A stretch of DNA of 64,000 bases from Candidatus Cloacimonadota bacterium (GCA_002402105.1 NVVD01000002.1:28680-92679); one strand, 5' to 3'. Positions 9,662 through 18,411 are shown, counted from the first letter of the stretch. Numbers and translations: made by a program. The notes: a model not told the origin generated them from the letters alone.

Positions 9662-9690
9662 TTGACCTGTGTAAGATTATCAGGTAGTGT
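9662..9690 (+). promoter_or_regulatory. Sigma-70-like promoter for the leader and gene at 9827
   Basis: TTGACC (9662-9667), a 17-nt spacer and TAGTGT (9685-9690). Transcription from about 9697 would give a leader of about 130 nt before the ATG at 9827. Confidence 0.5.
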
Positions 9691-9696
9691 GGCGTC

Positions 9697-9826
9697 ACTC
9701 ACTTTAAACGGTGTAAAAAGGCCAATTTTTTGCACCATCCCTTAGAAGGATTTAAATATTGTGGTGAGATGTTAAAAATGTGGCGGTCCTTTCGGACTCT
9801 TTTTTTTTTATACGGGAGTTTTTTTC
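9697..9826 (+). promoter_or_regulatory. Structured 5' leader or small RNA ending in a terminator
   Basis: The stretch between the promoter and the start codon contains a 10-bp hairpin (GGTGTAAAAA at 9710-9719 with TTTTTGCACC at 9727-9736, one T-G pair). A smaller hairpin follows (ATCC/GGAT around 9737-9751), and then a terminator at 9785-9809. The structure suggests transcription attenuation, a cis-regulatory RNA or a separate small RNA. It matches no riboswitch class that I can recognise. Confidence 0.45.
9785..9809 (+). terminator. Intrinsic terminator just before a gene start
   Basis: GGTCC (9785-9789), TTTC loop, GGACT (9794-9798), then C and about ten Ts. It lies between the promoter at 9662-9690 and the ribosome site GGGAG (9814-9818), so reading into the 9827 gene must pass through it. 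Confidence 0.6.
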
Positions 9827-11851
9827 ATGGCAAAAGCAAAAAAAGATACAAAAGTTGTAGCAAAAAATTATAAATCAGTAATTCTAGAGGCATTGCAAAA
9901 AGGTGACTCCATTACAGGAATGGATTTAACTAAAATTGTCCAAGCAGAATTACCCTTTTTAAAACTAGAATCACCATATAAGGTAAAAGCTGAATATGTA
10001 ATGCCAACATTACAAACAAGTAAGTGTTTTGTTAAGGGTGAAGGAGACGTTTGGTCATTGTCAAATGTTTATGAAAATTTAGACTCCCATGCTTATACAA
10101 TTATAAAAGAGAATGAAACTCCAATGTTATATCAAGATATTGTAGAAGAAGTGTCAATAAAGGCTTCATTAAATATTTCAGATGTGCCTTTAAGTTTAGA
10201 TGAAAATGAGCTGTTTTATAAAAAAGAATTTGAAGAAAAATTTTATTATTATATTTCAGAGTGGATCTACGGAAATGAATTTGCTTTTGCAGTGTTTATT
10301 GATAACGGAAATAAGGCTTTAGAAAACGAAGAATTATTATTAGATGAGGTTGCAAATAAATTTAGACTAAAGAAAAAGGGACTTATCATTTTATTAAATG
10401 AAGACCCTAGGTTTAAAGTTTCTACTGAGGGTAGGGTGTCCTTATTACCAAAATTTTTCAAAAGATTAAAAAAAGTTGAAGTTCCAAAAACTTTGTTAAA
10501 CGAAATTTTTGAAAAACTAGATTCAGGAGAGATAAGTGCATACAATCTCCTAGATCTTGGAGATGAACATTTTGATATGCCTTTTCCATTAACAAAAATA
10601 AGAGAACACCTTGAAGAAGATCATCGTTTTATTGTTTTTGGTGATAAAGTAAAAAGATCAAAATTAAGCTTAGAAAAAATAAAAACCATAAAGAAAAAAG
10701 AAAGAGATCAAAAGAAAAAAGAAAAAGATCTTAAAGATAAGCTAAAAGCTCAAGAAAAAGAAAGAAGAGAAGCTATAAAAGAAGTTGAAGCAAAAGAGAC
10801 TATAGTAGCTCCTGTTGAAGAAGAAGCTGAAATAAACCTAAAAGAAGAGTTTATATGGGCTCAAGAAAGTGATCAGGATAGAACAAATGAAGAACTTAAA
10901 AAAATTGAAGCTCTAAGGGCAAGTCTTTTACATAGTGACTCACTAGGGGATGTGCCAGAAGTTATTGAGCTAGAAGCTCCAAAAGAGATGGATTCTTTAG
11001 CTTTTTTAAAGAAGAAGGTTTCTGTTATTAAAAAATCAACAAGTCCAGAAGATAAAAACTTTGATATAGATTCTTGTAAAGTAGATAAAGAAGAGTTATT
11101 GGCTCTTTTAGAAAAAATTGGTTCAGAAGACACAGATGTATCAAACTTAACTCCTTCTAAGTATGACTTGCTGTTAAGAAAATCCCTACCTTTTGTTGAA
11201 GATGATTATCGCTCAACAACTCCAGAAGTAGCAGAGTTCATGGTAAAACTAGCTAGGCCAAGATTAGATTTTTTAATCTTAGACATGGTTTGTGGTCGTG
11301 GAGACTTTTTATTGTATTCTTTAAGATACTTAAAGGCTTTATTAAGACCAGATAACTCACAAGATTTAGAAACTTTTGAAGAGTTTTGTGATGAGCAAAT
11401 TGTTGGTTTAGATCAATCAGGATTATTAGTTGAATCAGCAAAGTTAAATTTAGCTTTACATGGCTTTGAAATATCTTTATTAGAAGAATCAGATTCATTG
11501 ATTGATGCAGATATTTTGATTGACGAAATGTATGGTCTAAGTTTAGGTGACTTTAGTGGCTTTGATTCAAATAAGGTTCTAGCACATCTAAAGAAAACTA
11601 AATTAGTATTGAGTGATGGTGGGCAAGCCGTTTATGTTATAGACGACGACCTTTTAACAGGCAACTCAGAAATTGAAGCTTTTATTTCAAGTAATTTTGA
11701 ACTAAAACATCAAATATCTTTATCTGATGTTGACGGAATAAAAAAGAATATCATGCATTTGTTTAAGTCAGAGGTAAAGACCTCAAATACAAAGGTATAC
11801 AACCTTGATAACCTAGAGCAATTAAATAGGGTATTGGGTTTAATTTATTAG
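9827..11851 (+). CDS. Winged-helix (HARE-HTH-like) protein fused to a degenerate HsdM-like methyltransferase domain
   Basis: 674 aa. Residues about 14-80 form a HARE-HTH-like winged helix ending FVKGEGDVWSLS. Further winged-helix-like stretches occur at about 86-145, 165-207 and 218-275. Residues 278-330 are a Lys/Glu-rich coiled coil. The C-terminus (about 440-650) follows type I N6-adenine methyltransferases: TTPEVAEFMVKLARP (464-478), motif I ILDMVCGRGDFLL (484-496; HsdM has DPACGSGGFL), and GLDQSGLLVESAKLNLALHGF-like helix (527-547). Where the catalytic NPPF/Y should stand there is ADILIDEMYG (561-570), so methyl transfer is unlikely, although AdoMet may still bind. No hsdR or hsdS lies nearby. 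I infer a DNA- or RNA-polymerase-associated regulator. SD GGGAG lies 8 nt upstream. Confidence 0.7.
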   Translation: MAKAKKDTKVVAKNYKSVILEALQKGDSITGMDLTKIVQAELPFLKLESPYKVKAEYVMPTLQTSKCFVKGEGDVWSLSNVYENLDSHAYTIIKENETPMLYQDIVEEVSIKASLNISDVPLSLDENELFYKKEFEEKFYYYISEWIYGNEFAFAVFIDNGNKALENEELLLDEVANKFRLKKKGLIILLNEDPRFKVSTEGRVSLLPKFFKRLKKVEVPKTLLNEIFEKLDSGEISAYNLLDLGDEHFDMPFPLTKIREHLEEDHRFIVFGDKVKRSKLSLEKIKTIKKKERDQKKKEKDLKDKLKAQEKERREAIKEVEAKETIVAPVEEEAEINLKEEFIWAQESDQDRTNEELKKIEALRASLLHSDSLGDVPEVIELEAPKEMDSLAFLKKKVSVIKKSTSPEDKNFDIDSCKVDKEELLALLEKIGSEDTDVSNLTPSKYDLLLRKSLPFVEDDYRSTTPEVAEFMVKLARPRLDFLILDMVCGRGDFLLYSLRYLKALLRPDNSQDLETFEEFCDEQIVGLDQSGLLVESAKLNLALHGFEISLLEESDSLIDADILIDEMYGLSLGDFSGFDSNKVLAHLKKTKLVLSDGGQAVYVIDDDLLTGNSEIEAFISSNFELKHQISLSDVDGIKKNIMHLFKSEVKTSNTKVYNLDNLEQLNRVLGLIY

Positions 11852-11909
11852 TAAATTTTGCGGTTAAATATTTAAGACTTTTTGTAAAATGTTTTAAATT
11901 TGAAAGCCC

Positions 11910-11941
11910 TTGATTAAGTTGAGTATGGGGTATACTATACT
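11910..11941 (+). promoter_or_regulatory. Promoter candidate for rpmF-plsX-fab operon
   Basis: Two overlapping TATACT boxes (11931-11936 and 11936-11941) lie about 55 nt before the rpmF ATG. The best upstream element, TTGATT (11910-11915), is 15 nt from the first box. A CCCTTT/AAAGGG hairpin follows at 11944-11961. Confidence 0.4.
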
Positions 11942-11995
11942 CGCCCTTTTGATTTAAAGGGTTAATTATTAGTTTGTAAACATAAGGAGTGGCTC

Positions 11996-12154
11996 ATGCC
12001 AGCACCTAAAAGAAAAACATGTAAATGGAAAAGAGATCAAAGAAGATCTCATATTAAAATGACAGCATCAGATTTAATCGTTTGTGAAGAAGCAGGCGGA
12101 ATCAAAGTACCTCGTAAATTATTAAGAGCTTATAAAGAGGGCTTAATAAAGTAA
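11996..12154 (+). CDS. rpmF: Ribosomal protein bL32
   Basis: 52 aa, beginning MPAPKRKTCKWKRDQRRSH, the hallmark of L32, a small 50S subunit protein. The SD AAGGAG is well placed. The C-terminal half (CEEAGGIKVPRKLLRAY) has none of the paired Cys that form the L32 zinc ribbon. Only two isolated Cys remain in the whole protein, so it is a zinc-independent form. The gene is only 4 nt from plsX. The rpmF-plsX-fab order is widespread and links ribosome synthesis to lipid synthesis. Confidence 0.93.
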   Translation: MPAPKRKTCKWKRDQRRSHIKMTASDLIVCEEAGGIKVPRKLLRAYKEGLIK

Positions 12155-12158
12155 ATAT

Positions 12159-13124
12159 ATGGCAGTTGTACTTGATGCTATGGGTGGAGATAAAGCTCCA
12201 CATTTAATTGTTGAAGGGGCTATTCAAGCTGCTGACTTGGGGATGAAAATTCATCTGGTGGGCATTAGCGAAAAGATAGAACCTTTAGCAAAAAGCCATA
12301 AAAATATTTCAATAGTACATGCAAGCGATGTTGTTGGTATGTGTGATTCTCCTTCTTCTGTTCTTAGAAAGAAAAAGGAGTCATCTATTGCAGTTGGTGT
12401 TAGATTAGCAAAAGAGCTTAAAATACCTTTTGTTTCTGCTGGAAATACAGGGGCTTGCATGGCTGCGGCTCTATTTACTTTTGGCAGAATATCAGGGATA
12501 AAACGGCCTCCAATTGCATCAATTTTTCCTCAAACAACTTCAGGTAGTTGTATTGTTTTAGATGTTGGTGCAAATGTAGATTGTGATGTTGAAAACCTCT
12601 TACAATTTGCTTTGCTTGGTGTTTGTTACGCACAGACAGTTTTAGGGCTCGAAAGTCCTAGGGTTGGTTTGTTGTCTAATGGACAAGAAGATAAAAAGGG
12701 AAATATTTTAACACTTGAAGCAAATCAAGCGTTGAGAGAGAGCTCTCTAAATTTTATTGGAAATGTTGAAGGCTTTGATGTCCTGTCAGGTAACTGCGAT
12801 GTGGTCGTTTGTGATGGCTTTGTTGGTAATGTTTTGCTAAAGACCGCTGAGGGAATTTTGAAATTAACTCGTAGTTTGGTCAAAAAATCATTGTCAGCTA
12901 AAAGTCTACCAAGTGAAGATTTTTCTCGATTTATTCAAGAAATGTCAATTTTTGATCCTTATAAACCAATTCATTGTGGGGCTCCACTACTAGGAATAAA
13001 AGGACATTGTTCTATTGTTCACGGTGGTGCTGATGCAAAAACAATTTTAGGGGCATGTATTAGTGCGGAGCAATTTGGGCAAAGTAAAATTCTTGCAAAA
13101 ATTCAAGAAACAATCCAAGGATAA
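12159..13124 (+). CDS. plsX: Phosphate acyltransferase PlsX
   Basis: 321 aa. It converts acyl-ACP and phosphate to acyl-phosphate, the donor for glycerol-3-phosphate acylation in phospholipid synthesis. It begins VVLDAMGGDKAPHLIVEGA, the defining PlsX N-terminus, and keeps SAGNTGA near residue 91 and a Gly-rich end CGAPLLGIKGHCSIVHGGAD. The length is normal for the family. It sits between rpmF and fabH, the standard position. Its ATG is 4 nt after the rpmF stop, so translational coupling is likely. Confidence 0.96.
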   Translation: MAVVLDAMGGDKAPHLIVEGAIQAADLGMKIHLVGISEKIEPLAKSHKNISIVHASDVVGMCDSPSSVLRKKKESSIAVGVRLAKELKIPFVSAGNTGACMAAALFTFGRISGIKRPPIASIFPQTTSGSCIVLDVGANVDCDVENLLQFALLGVCYAQTVLGLESPRVGLLSNGQEDKKGNILTLEANQALRESSLNFIGNVEGFDVLSGNCDVVVCDGFVGNVLLKTAEGILKLTRSLVKKSLSAKSLPSEDFSRFIQEMSIFDPYKPIHCGAPLLGIKGHCSIVHGGADAKTILGACISAEQFGQSKILAKIQETIQG

Positions 13125-13127
13125 ATT

Positions 13128-14129
13128 ATGCCAAAAATATATGGTGCAGAAGTGGTTGGCCTAGGAAAATCCTTACCATCAAAATGCTTAACAAACCAAG
13201 ATCTTGAAAAAATGATAGATACAAATGACGAGTGGATACAATCTCGAACGGGTATCAAACAAAGATATATCATGGGTGAAGGTGAAGCTTTATCAGACCT
13301 TTGTGTAAATGCAGCAAAACAAGCTTTAGAGCAGGCAAAATTAGATGTTGATGACATTGATTTAATTATTTGTGGAACTTTTTCCGCAGATTATAGATTG
13401 CCGTCTTTGGCTGCTTTAGTGCAAGATAAATTGGGTGCAAAAAACACAGGTGCTTTTGATATAAATGCAGCTTGTACAGGTTTTATTTATACTCTTGTTA
13501 CTGGAGCTCAATTTATCCGCAGTGGGACATCTAAAAATGTTTTAGTTATTGGAGCAGACTGTTGCTCTTCTCAGATTGATTGGGAAGACAGAAGTACATG
13601 TGTGTTGTTTGGTGATGGAGCATCTGCATTAGTTCTAAGAAGAAATGAAGATCCTAATGTTGGGGTTCAATCAAGCTACTTTGGTAGTGATGGTGGCGGA
13701 AAAGAAAGTCTTTGGATAGAGGCTGGAGGTTCATTGATGCCAATTACCAAAGAAGTTCTTCAAGAAAAAAAACACAGAGTGAGTATGACAGGTAAAGATG
13801 TTTTTAAATTTGCTATTAATGCTTTGACTACCTCTGCTAAAATTGTTTTAAAACAAGAGGGTCTTGAAGCTAGTGATATTAAATTACTTGTTCCTCATCA
13901 AGCAAATAGCAGAATCATTAACGGTGCTGCAAAAAGATTAGACTTTAACAAAGAGCAAATATATATAAATATTGATAGATACGGAAATACTGTAGCAGCA
14001 TCGGTTGGCTTGGCTTTAAGAGATTCTTATGATGAGGGTTTAATGAAATCTGGTGATAAAATTCTTATCATTGGTTTTGGAGCTGGTTTATCTTGGGGCG
14101 GTACTGTAATAAACTGGAGTATTGATTAA
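13128..14129 (+). CDS. fabH: 3-oxoacyl-ACP synthase III (FabH)
   Basis: 333 aa. It condenses acetyl-CoA with malonyl-ACP to start fatty-acid synthesis. The Cys-His-Asn triad is present: Cys116 in DINAACTGF, His in LVPHQAN (about 256) and Asn in YGNTVAAS (about 286). It starts 3 nt after plsX and its stop overlaps the fabD start (TAATG). Length and motifs are those of an ordinary housekeeping FabH. Confidence 0.96.
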   Translation: MPKIYGAEVVGLGKSLPSKCLTNQDLEKMIDTNDEWIQSRTGIKQRYIMGEGEALSDLCVNAAKQALEQAKLDVDDIDLIICGTFSADYRLPSLAALVQDKLGAKNTGAFDINAACTGFIYTLVTGAQFIRSGTSKNVLVIGADCCSSQIDWEDRSTCVLFGDGASALVLRRNEDPNVGVQSSYFGSDGGGKESLWIEAGGSLMPITKEVLQEKKHRVSMTGKDVFKFAINALTTSAKIVLKQEGLEASDIKLLVPHQANSRIINGAAKRLDFNKEQIYINIDRYGNTVAASVGLALRDSYDEGLMKSGDKILIIGFGAGLSWGGTVINWSID

Positions 14130-15073
14130 TGGTTGAAAAAATTGCTTTTATTTTTCCTGGTCAAGGCTCTCAAACAGTCGGAATGGGAAAAGATTTATAT
14201 GATTCCTCTTCTTCTTGTAAAGAGCTATATAAAAAAATGGATGATACTCTTGGCTTTAAATTAAGTGAACTTTGTTTTTGTGGGCCAGAAGATCAACTGC
14301 AATTAACGTTTAATACCCAGCCTGCAATTGTAGGTACAAGTTATGCTTTGGCCCGAGAAATGATTCAAAAAGGTGTTGAACCTTATTGTGTCGCTGGTCA
14401 TAGTGTTGGTGAGTATACTGCTCTTGCAATTAGTGAGGCATTGCCTTTTGAGACTTTATTGCAATTGGTTCGTTTACGTGGACAACTAATGGATGAAGCG
14501 TGTCCAGCCGGAACAGGCTCTATGGCAGCCTTAATTGGTATGGACAAAGAAAAAGTAAAAAAAATGATTGTTGAATTAGATTTATCTTCTGATTTGGTTT
14601 TAGACTTAGCAGGGTTAAACTGTCCAGGGCAGGTTGTAGTTGCAGGGCATTTATCTAGTTTAGAAGAAGCAATAAAAAGAGTGAGAGAATTTGGTGGAAG
14701 AATGGGATTGATGCTTAATGTAAGTGGTCCATTTCATTCAAGTTTAATGAAGGCAGCCGAAGAAGGACTAGCATTAAAGTTAAGTGAATGTAATTTTGAT
14801 GAGCCTAAATATCCAATTTTACCAAATGTTTCTCCAAAAATGACGAAAGATAAAGAAATTATAAAAGATGCATTAATGAAACAATTAACAGCACCTGTAT
14901 TATGGGAAGAAACGATTCGGACTATGATTGATGAGGGTGTAACTAAATTTGTAGAATTTGGTGCGGGCAATGTTTTAGCAGGAATGATTAGAAAAATTGA
15001 TAGAAAAGTAAAGGTACTTGCTGTTAGTAATTTTGAATCTTTAAATAAAACATTAGAGGAGTTAGCAGGATAA
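14129..15073 (+). CDS. fabD: Malonyl-CoA:ACP transacylase (FabD)
   Basis: 314 aa. It transfers malonyl groups from CoA to acyl carrier protein. It begins IAFIFPGQGSQ and has the nucleophile elbow GHSVGEYTAL (Ser92), an Arg in RLRGQLMDEA and His in SGPFHSSLM (about 198). It overlaps fabH and fabG by one base at each end, so the middle of the fab operon is translationally coupled. Nothing unusual is seen. Confidence 0.96.
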   Translation: MVEKIAFIFPGQGSQTVGMGKDLYDSSSSCKELYKKMDDTLGFKLSELCFCGPEDQLQLTFNTQPAIVGTSYALAREMIQKGVEPYCVAGHSVGEYTALAISEALPFETLLQLVRLRGQLMDEACPAGTGSMAALIGMDKEKVKKMIVELDLSSDLVLDLAGLNCPGQVVVAGHLSSLEEAIKRVREFGGRMGLMLNVSGPFHSSLMKAAEEGLALKLSECNFDEPKYPILPNVSPKMTKDKEIIKDALMKQLTAPVLWEETIRTMIDEGVTKFVEFGAGNVLAGMIRKIDRKVKVLAVSNFESLNKTLEELAG

Positions 15074-15819
15074 TGAAAACTTTAAAAAATAAAGTTGCTA
15101 TTGTTACTGGGGCTTCTAGAGGTATAGGTTTAGCGATAGCAGAAAACTTAGCCCAATATGGGGTAAAGTTGGCTTTGATATCAACAAACTTAGATACAAT
15201 TACAAAAGTTGCTAAAGATATTAGTGAAAAATATGGAGTTGAAACTCTTGCTTTACAAATAGATGTAAAGTCAGCAGATGAAATTAATGCTGGTGTTAAA
15301 AAAGTTTTAGATTCATTTTCACAAATTGATATCATGGTGAATAATGCGGGTATTACTCGTGATAACTTAATCATTAGAATGAAAGAGGATGATTGGAGTC
15401 AAGTTATTGATACTAATTTAAAGGGTGCTTTTTCTTTTTGTAAGGCTGTAACAAGACCTATGATGAAAAAACGAACAGGTGTAATAATAAATATTTCTTC
15501 TGTAGTTGGAATCATGGGAAATGCTGGTCAATCAAATTATGCTGCTGCGAAAGCAGGCATGATTGGATTAACAAAGAGTTTAGCAAAGGAGCTTGGTGCA
15601 AGAAATATCCGAGTGAATGCGATTGCCCCTGGTTTTATAGTATCAAAAATGACAGAAGAGATTCCTGAAAAGTCTAAGGATGAGATGTTAAGTAGAATAC
15701 CCCTAGGAAATTTTGGTGAAGCTAAGAATATTGCAGATTGTGTAAGTTTTCTTAGCTCATCTATGGGAAATTATATAACAGGATCCGTTATCCAGGTGGA
15801 TGGCGGATTGAATATGTAG
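15073..15819 (+). CDS. fabG: 3-oxoacyl-ACP reductase (FabG)
   Basis: 248 aa short-chain dehydrogenase that reduces 3-oxoacyl-ACP with NADPH. It has the cofactor loop TGASRGIG (12-19), NNAGITRDN near 90, Ser in ISSVVG near 138, and the YAAAK catalytic Tyr/Lys near 151-155. It ends in [10 protein letters not shown], the usual FabG tail. It lies between fabD and acpP as expected, with 14 nt to acpP. Confidence 0.96.
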   Translation: MKTLKNKVAIVTGASRGIGLAIAENLAQYGVKLALISTNLDTITKVAKDISEKYGVETLALQIDVKSADEINAGVKKVLDSFSQIDIMVNNAGITRDNLIIRMKEDDWSQVIDTNLKGAFSFCKAVTRPMMKKRTGVIINISSVVGIMGNAGQSNYAAAKAGMIGLTKSLAKELGARNIRVNAIAPGFIVSKMTEEIPEKSKDEMLSRIPLGNFGEAKNIADCVSFLSSSMGNYITGSVIQVDGGLNM

Positions 15820-15833
15820 GAAGGTTAATAATA

Positions 15834-16067
15834 ATGTCAGATATCTACGAGAAAGTAAAAGAAATTGCCGTAGCGCAATTGGGTGTTAGTGCAGATGCAA
15901 TTACTCCAGACGCTACTTTTATTGATGATTTAGGAGCAGACTCCTTGGATACTGTTGAATTGATTATGGCTCTTGAAGAAGAGTTTGATGTTGAGATTCC
16001 AGATGACTCAGCTGAAACAATTACAACTGTAAAGGCTGCGGTCGATTTTATTGAACAAAACCTATAA
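15834..16067 (+). CDS. acpP: Acyl carrier protein
   Basis: 77 aa acidic protein carrying growing acyl chains. The phosphopantetheine site is Ser37 in [20 protein letters not shown]. It is the last gene before a strong terminator at 16076-16104, so it closes the rpmF-plsX-fabHDG-acpP transcript. AAGGTTAATAATA precedes the ATG. Confidence 0.97.
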   Translation: MSDIYEKVKEIAVAQLGVSADAITPDATFIDDLGADSLDTVELIMALEEEFDVEIPDDSAETITTVKAAVDFIEQNL

Positions 16068-16075
16068 GGTAAAAC

Positions 16076-16104
16076 AGCCGACTCTTTTGAGTCGGCTTTT
16101 TTTT
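16076..16104 (+). terminator. Strong intrinsic terminator after acpP
   Basis: AGCCGACTC (16076-16084), TTTT loop and GAGTCGGCT (16089-16097), a perfect 9-bp stem followed by a run of Ts to 16104. It separates acpP from fabF, which must therefore have its own promoter in 16105-16220 or depend on read-through. Confidence 0.93.
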
Positions 16105-16220
16105 ATTTATGCCCAAATATATTTGGTGCTATCCTTTTAGGTTTGCGGGCTTCTTTGAATCAATAAAATTTTGAATTAATGGGGTTTTATTTTTTTAGTT
16201 GAAGTAATTAAGGAATTATT

Positions 16221-17459
16221 ATGGAAAGAGTTGTAGTCACTGGTTTAGGTGTTGTATCAGCAATTGGAAATGATGTAGATACATTTTTTAATGGTTTACT
16301 CAATAAAAAGTCAGGTGTTTGTGAGATATCTTCATTTGATTGTAGTAAGCATTTAACAAAAATAGCGGCAGAAGTAAAAGACCTAGCAGTTGAGGATTAC
16401 TTTGATGTAAAATCATTAAAAAAGCATGATAGATTTTCTCAATTTGCAATTATTGCAGCTGATCAAGCAATTTCACAGTCAGGTTTTTTAGAATCTAATG
16501 TAGATAAAGAAAGATGTGGAGTTTTTGTAGGCTCAGGCATTGGTGGTTTACAAAGTCATGAAAAAACACAAAAAAACTTTGATAAGCGTGGTGTAAGAGG
16601 GGTTTCTCCTTTTTATATTTCTAATTTAATATCTAATCTTGGTGGTGGAAATATAGCCATTAGATATGGATTAAAAGGTATCAATTTTGGACTTGTTTCG
16701 GCTTGTTCAACAGGTACGCATAGTATTGGAGAAGCCTTTTTAAAGATTAGATATCAAGATCAAGACTTAATGGTTGCTGGTGGTTCAGAGGCTTCTATTA
16801 CTCCAATAACTATGGCTGGTTTTGCCAATATGAAAGCAATGTCAAGAAGAAATGAATCTCCACAAGAGGCCTCTCGTCCTTATGATAGAGACAGAGATGG
16901 TTTTGTCATGGGAGAAGGGGCAGGTATTTTAGTATTAGAGAGTCTAACGAGTGCAAAAAATCGTGGAGCTAATATTTTAGCCGAAATTGTGGGTTATGGT
17001 GCTAGTTGTGATGCTTATCATATTACAGCTGTTGCTCCAGGTGGCGAAGGAGTTGTTCGATCAACAAACTTAGCACTTAAACAAGCTAAAATAGAGCCAG
17101 AAGCTATTTCTTATATAAATACTCATGGCACATCTACACCATTAGGTGATCAGTATGAGGTAGAGTTTATAAAAAATGTTTTTTCAAACTCTTATAAAAA
17201 AATAGCTGTTAGCTCTTCTAAATCAATGATAGGACATCTTTTGGGTGCTGCTGGTGGAGTTGAATCTATTGTTTGCGTTAAGTCTTTGATGGAGCAAGCT
17301 GTTCATCCTACTCTCAATTTAGAAAATCCTGGAGAGGGTTTTGATTTAGACTTCGTTTTAGGCTCATCAAGAGATACTAAGTTAGATTATGTTTTAAAAA
17401 ACTCAATGGGCTTTGGTGGACATAATGCATCGTTAATTTTTAAAAAGTTTGAAAGTTAA
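16221..17459 (+). CDS. fabF: 3-oxoacyl-ACP synthase II (FabF)
   Basis: 412 aa. It elongates acyl-ACP with malonyl-ACP. It begins RVVVTGLGVVSAIGND. The active-site Cys is in SACSTGTHSIGE (about 164), and the two His are in NTHGTSTPLGD (about 303) and GHLLGAAGG (about 340). It is separated from acpP by a terminator, unlike the tight upstream operon, and is followed 5 nt later by rnc. SD AAGGAA precedes the ATG. Confidence 0.96.
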   Translation: MERVVVTGLGVVSAIGNDVDTFFNGLLNKKSGVCEISSFDCSKHLTKIAAEVKDLAVEDYFDVKSLKKHDRFSQFAIIAADQAISQSGFLESNVDKERCGVFVGSGIGGLQSHEKTQKNFDKRGVRGVSPFYISNLISNLGGGNIAIRYGLKGINFGLVSACSTGTHSIGEAFLKIRYQDQDLMVAGGSEASITPITMAGFANMKAMSRRNESPQEASRPYDRDRDGFVMGEGAGILVLESLTSAKNRGANILAEIVGYGASCDAYHITAVAPGGEGVVRSTNLALKQAKIEPEAISYINTHGTSTPLGDQYEVEFIKNVFSNSYKKIAVSSSKSMIGHLLGAAGGVESIVCVKSLMEQAVHPTLNLENPGEGFDLDFVLGSSRDTKLDYVLKNSMGFGGHNASLIFKKFES

Positions 17460-17464
17460 ACCTT

Positions 17465-18115
17465 GTGATTTTGAATGAAAAGATAATTAAGGTTGAGTCA
17501 AAAATTGGATATACCTTTAATAATAAGTGTTATTTATTAGAGGCAATTACTCATAAGTCATGTACGGTTGATTGTGGTTATGATTATGAGAGACTAGAGT
17601 TTTTGGGTGACGCTGTTTTACAATTATATGTTTCACAGTTTTTGTATAGAAATGAAAACTTAGACCAAGGTCAATTGACGGTTATTCGCTCTCAAATGGT
17701 ATCAAGAAAAACCCTAACTAAAGTGATTGAAAGACTAGACTTTGAAGAATGTTTTATTGTCGGAAAAAGTGTTAGAGATGAAGAGGGTAAAATAAAGGGC
17801 TCTTTTTTGGGCGATTTTTTTGAATCTATTTTAGCAGCAATTTATTTAGATTCAGATTTACAAAAAGTTTATAAGTTTTTACGAAAAATATATAAAATTA
17901 ATGGAGATTTAATAATTGATGAAGATTATAAATCAAAATTACAAGAAATCTTGTTAAAAACAACAAAAAAATTACCAAAGTATGATACTATACAAAATGA
18001 TGAGTATTATGAGTCAACTGTGCAATTGAACGAAGATGTTTTTCGTGGAATTGGAAACAGTAAAAAAGAAGCAGAACAAATCGCAGCTAAAAATGCTATT
18101 GAAGCATTAATTTAA
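17465..18115 (+). CDS. rnc: Ribonuclease III
   Basis: 216 aa double-strand-specific endoribonuclease that processes rRNA and structured RNAs. The signature YERLEFLGDAVLQLYVSQ lies at about 39-56, with the second metal site LGDFFESILAAIYLD near 115-130. A double-stranded RNA-binding domain ends the protein (GIGNSKKEAEQIAAKNAIEAL). The start is GTG at 17465, 5 nt after fabF. The fab-rnc neighbourhood is common in bacteria. Confidence 0.95.
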   Translation: MILNEKIIKVESKIGYTFNNKCYLLEAITHKSCTVDCGYDYERLEFLGDAVLQLYVSQFLYRNENLDQGQLTVIRSQMVSRKTLTKVIERLDFEECFIVGKSVRDEEGKIKGSFLGDFFESILAAIYLDSDLQKVYKFLRKIYKINGDLIIDEDYKSKLQEILLKTTKKLPKYDTIQNDEYYESTVQLNEDVFRGIGNSKKEAEQIAAKNAIEALI

Positions 18116-18141
18116 AGTAGTGAATAAGAAAGGGTGAGCAA

Positions 18142-18408
18142 GTGGATCTTTTGAAGGTATCTTCAAAATCTCAGTCAAAGGCTGTCGCTGGAGCGATGTC
18201 ATTGATTCTTGAAAAAGATCATTGTGTAGCTATGCAAGCAATCGGAGCAGGTGCAGTTAATCAAGCTGTAAAGGCTATTGCAATTGCAAGAGGGTTTCTT
18301 TCTCCAAAAGGTTTAGAAATTTATGTTCAGGTTTCTTTTGTAGAGCTAATTATAGACTCCAAAGAAAGAACCGGGATAAAATTTTCAATTCACGCTAAAT
18401 CTGAGTAA
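18142..18408 (+). CDS. spoVS: Stage V sporulation protein S-like (SpoVS)
   Basis: 88 aa. Nearly the whole protein is the conserved SpoVS core (KVSSKSQSKAVAGAMSLIL; MQAIGAGAVNQAVKAIAIARG), a small Alba-like fold expected to bind nucleic acid. In Bacillus it affects spore-coat assembly and septation. In non-sporulating lineages the role is unknown. It starts with GTG after AGGGTGA. No sporulation genes are seen nearby. It lies 26 nt after rnc and 3 nt before a large TPR gene. Confidence 0.93.
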   Translation: MDLLKVSSKSQSKAVAGAMSLILEKDHCVAMQAIGAGAVNQAVKAIAIARGFLSPKGLEIYVQVSFVELIIDSKERTGIKFSIHAKSE

Positions 18409-18411
18409 AAA

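Noticed and set aside
9827-11851. Type I restriction-modification locus
   Set aside because: Only an HsdM-like domain is present, its catalytic motif is lost, and no hsdS or hsdR follows.
18142-18408. Evidence of endospore formation
   Set aside because: spoVS alone occurs in many non-sporulating bacteria, and no other sporulation gene is in the window.
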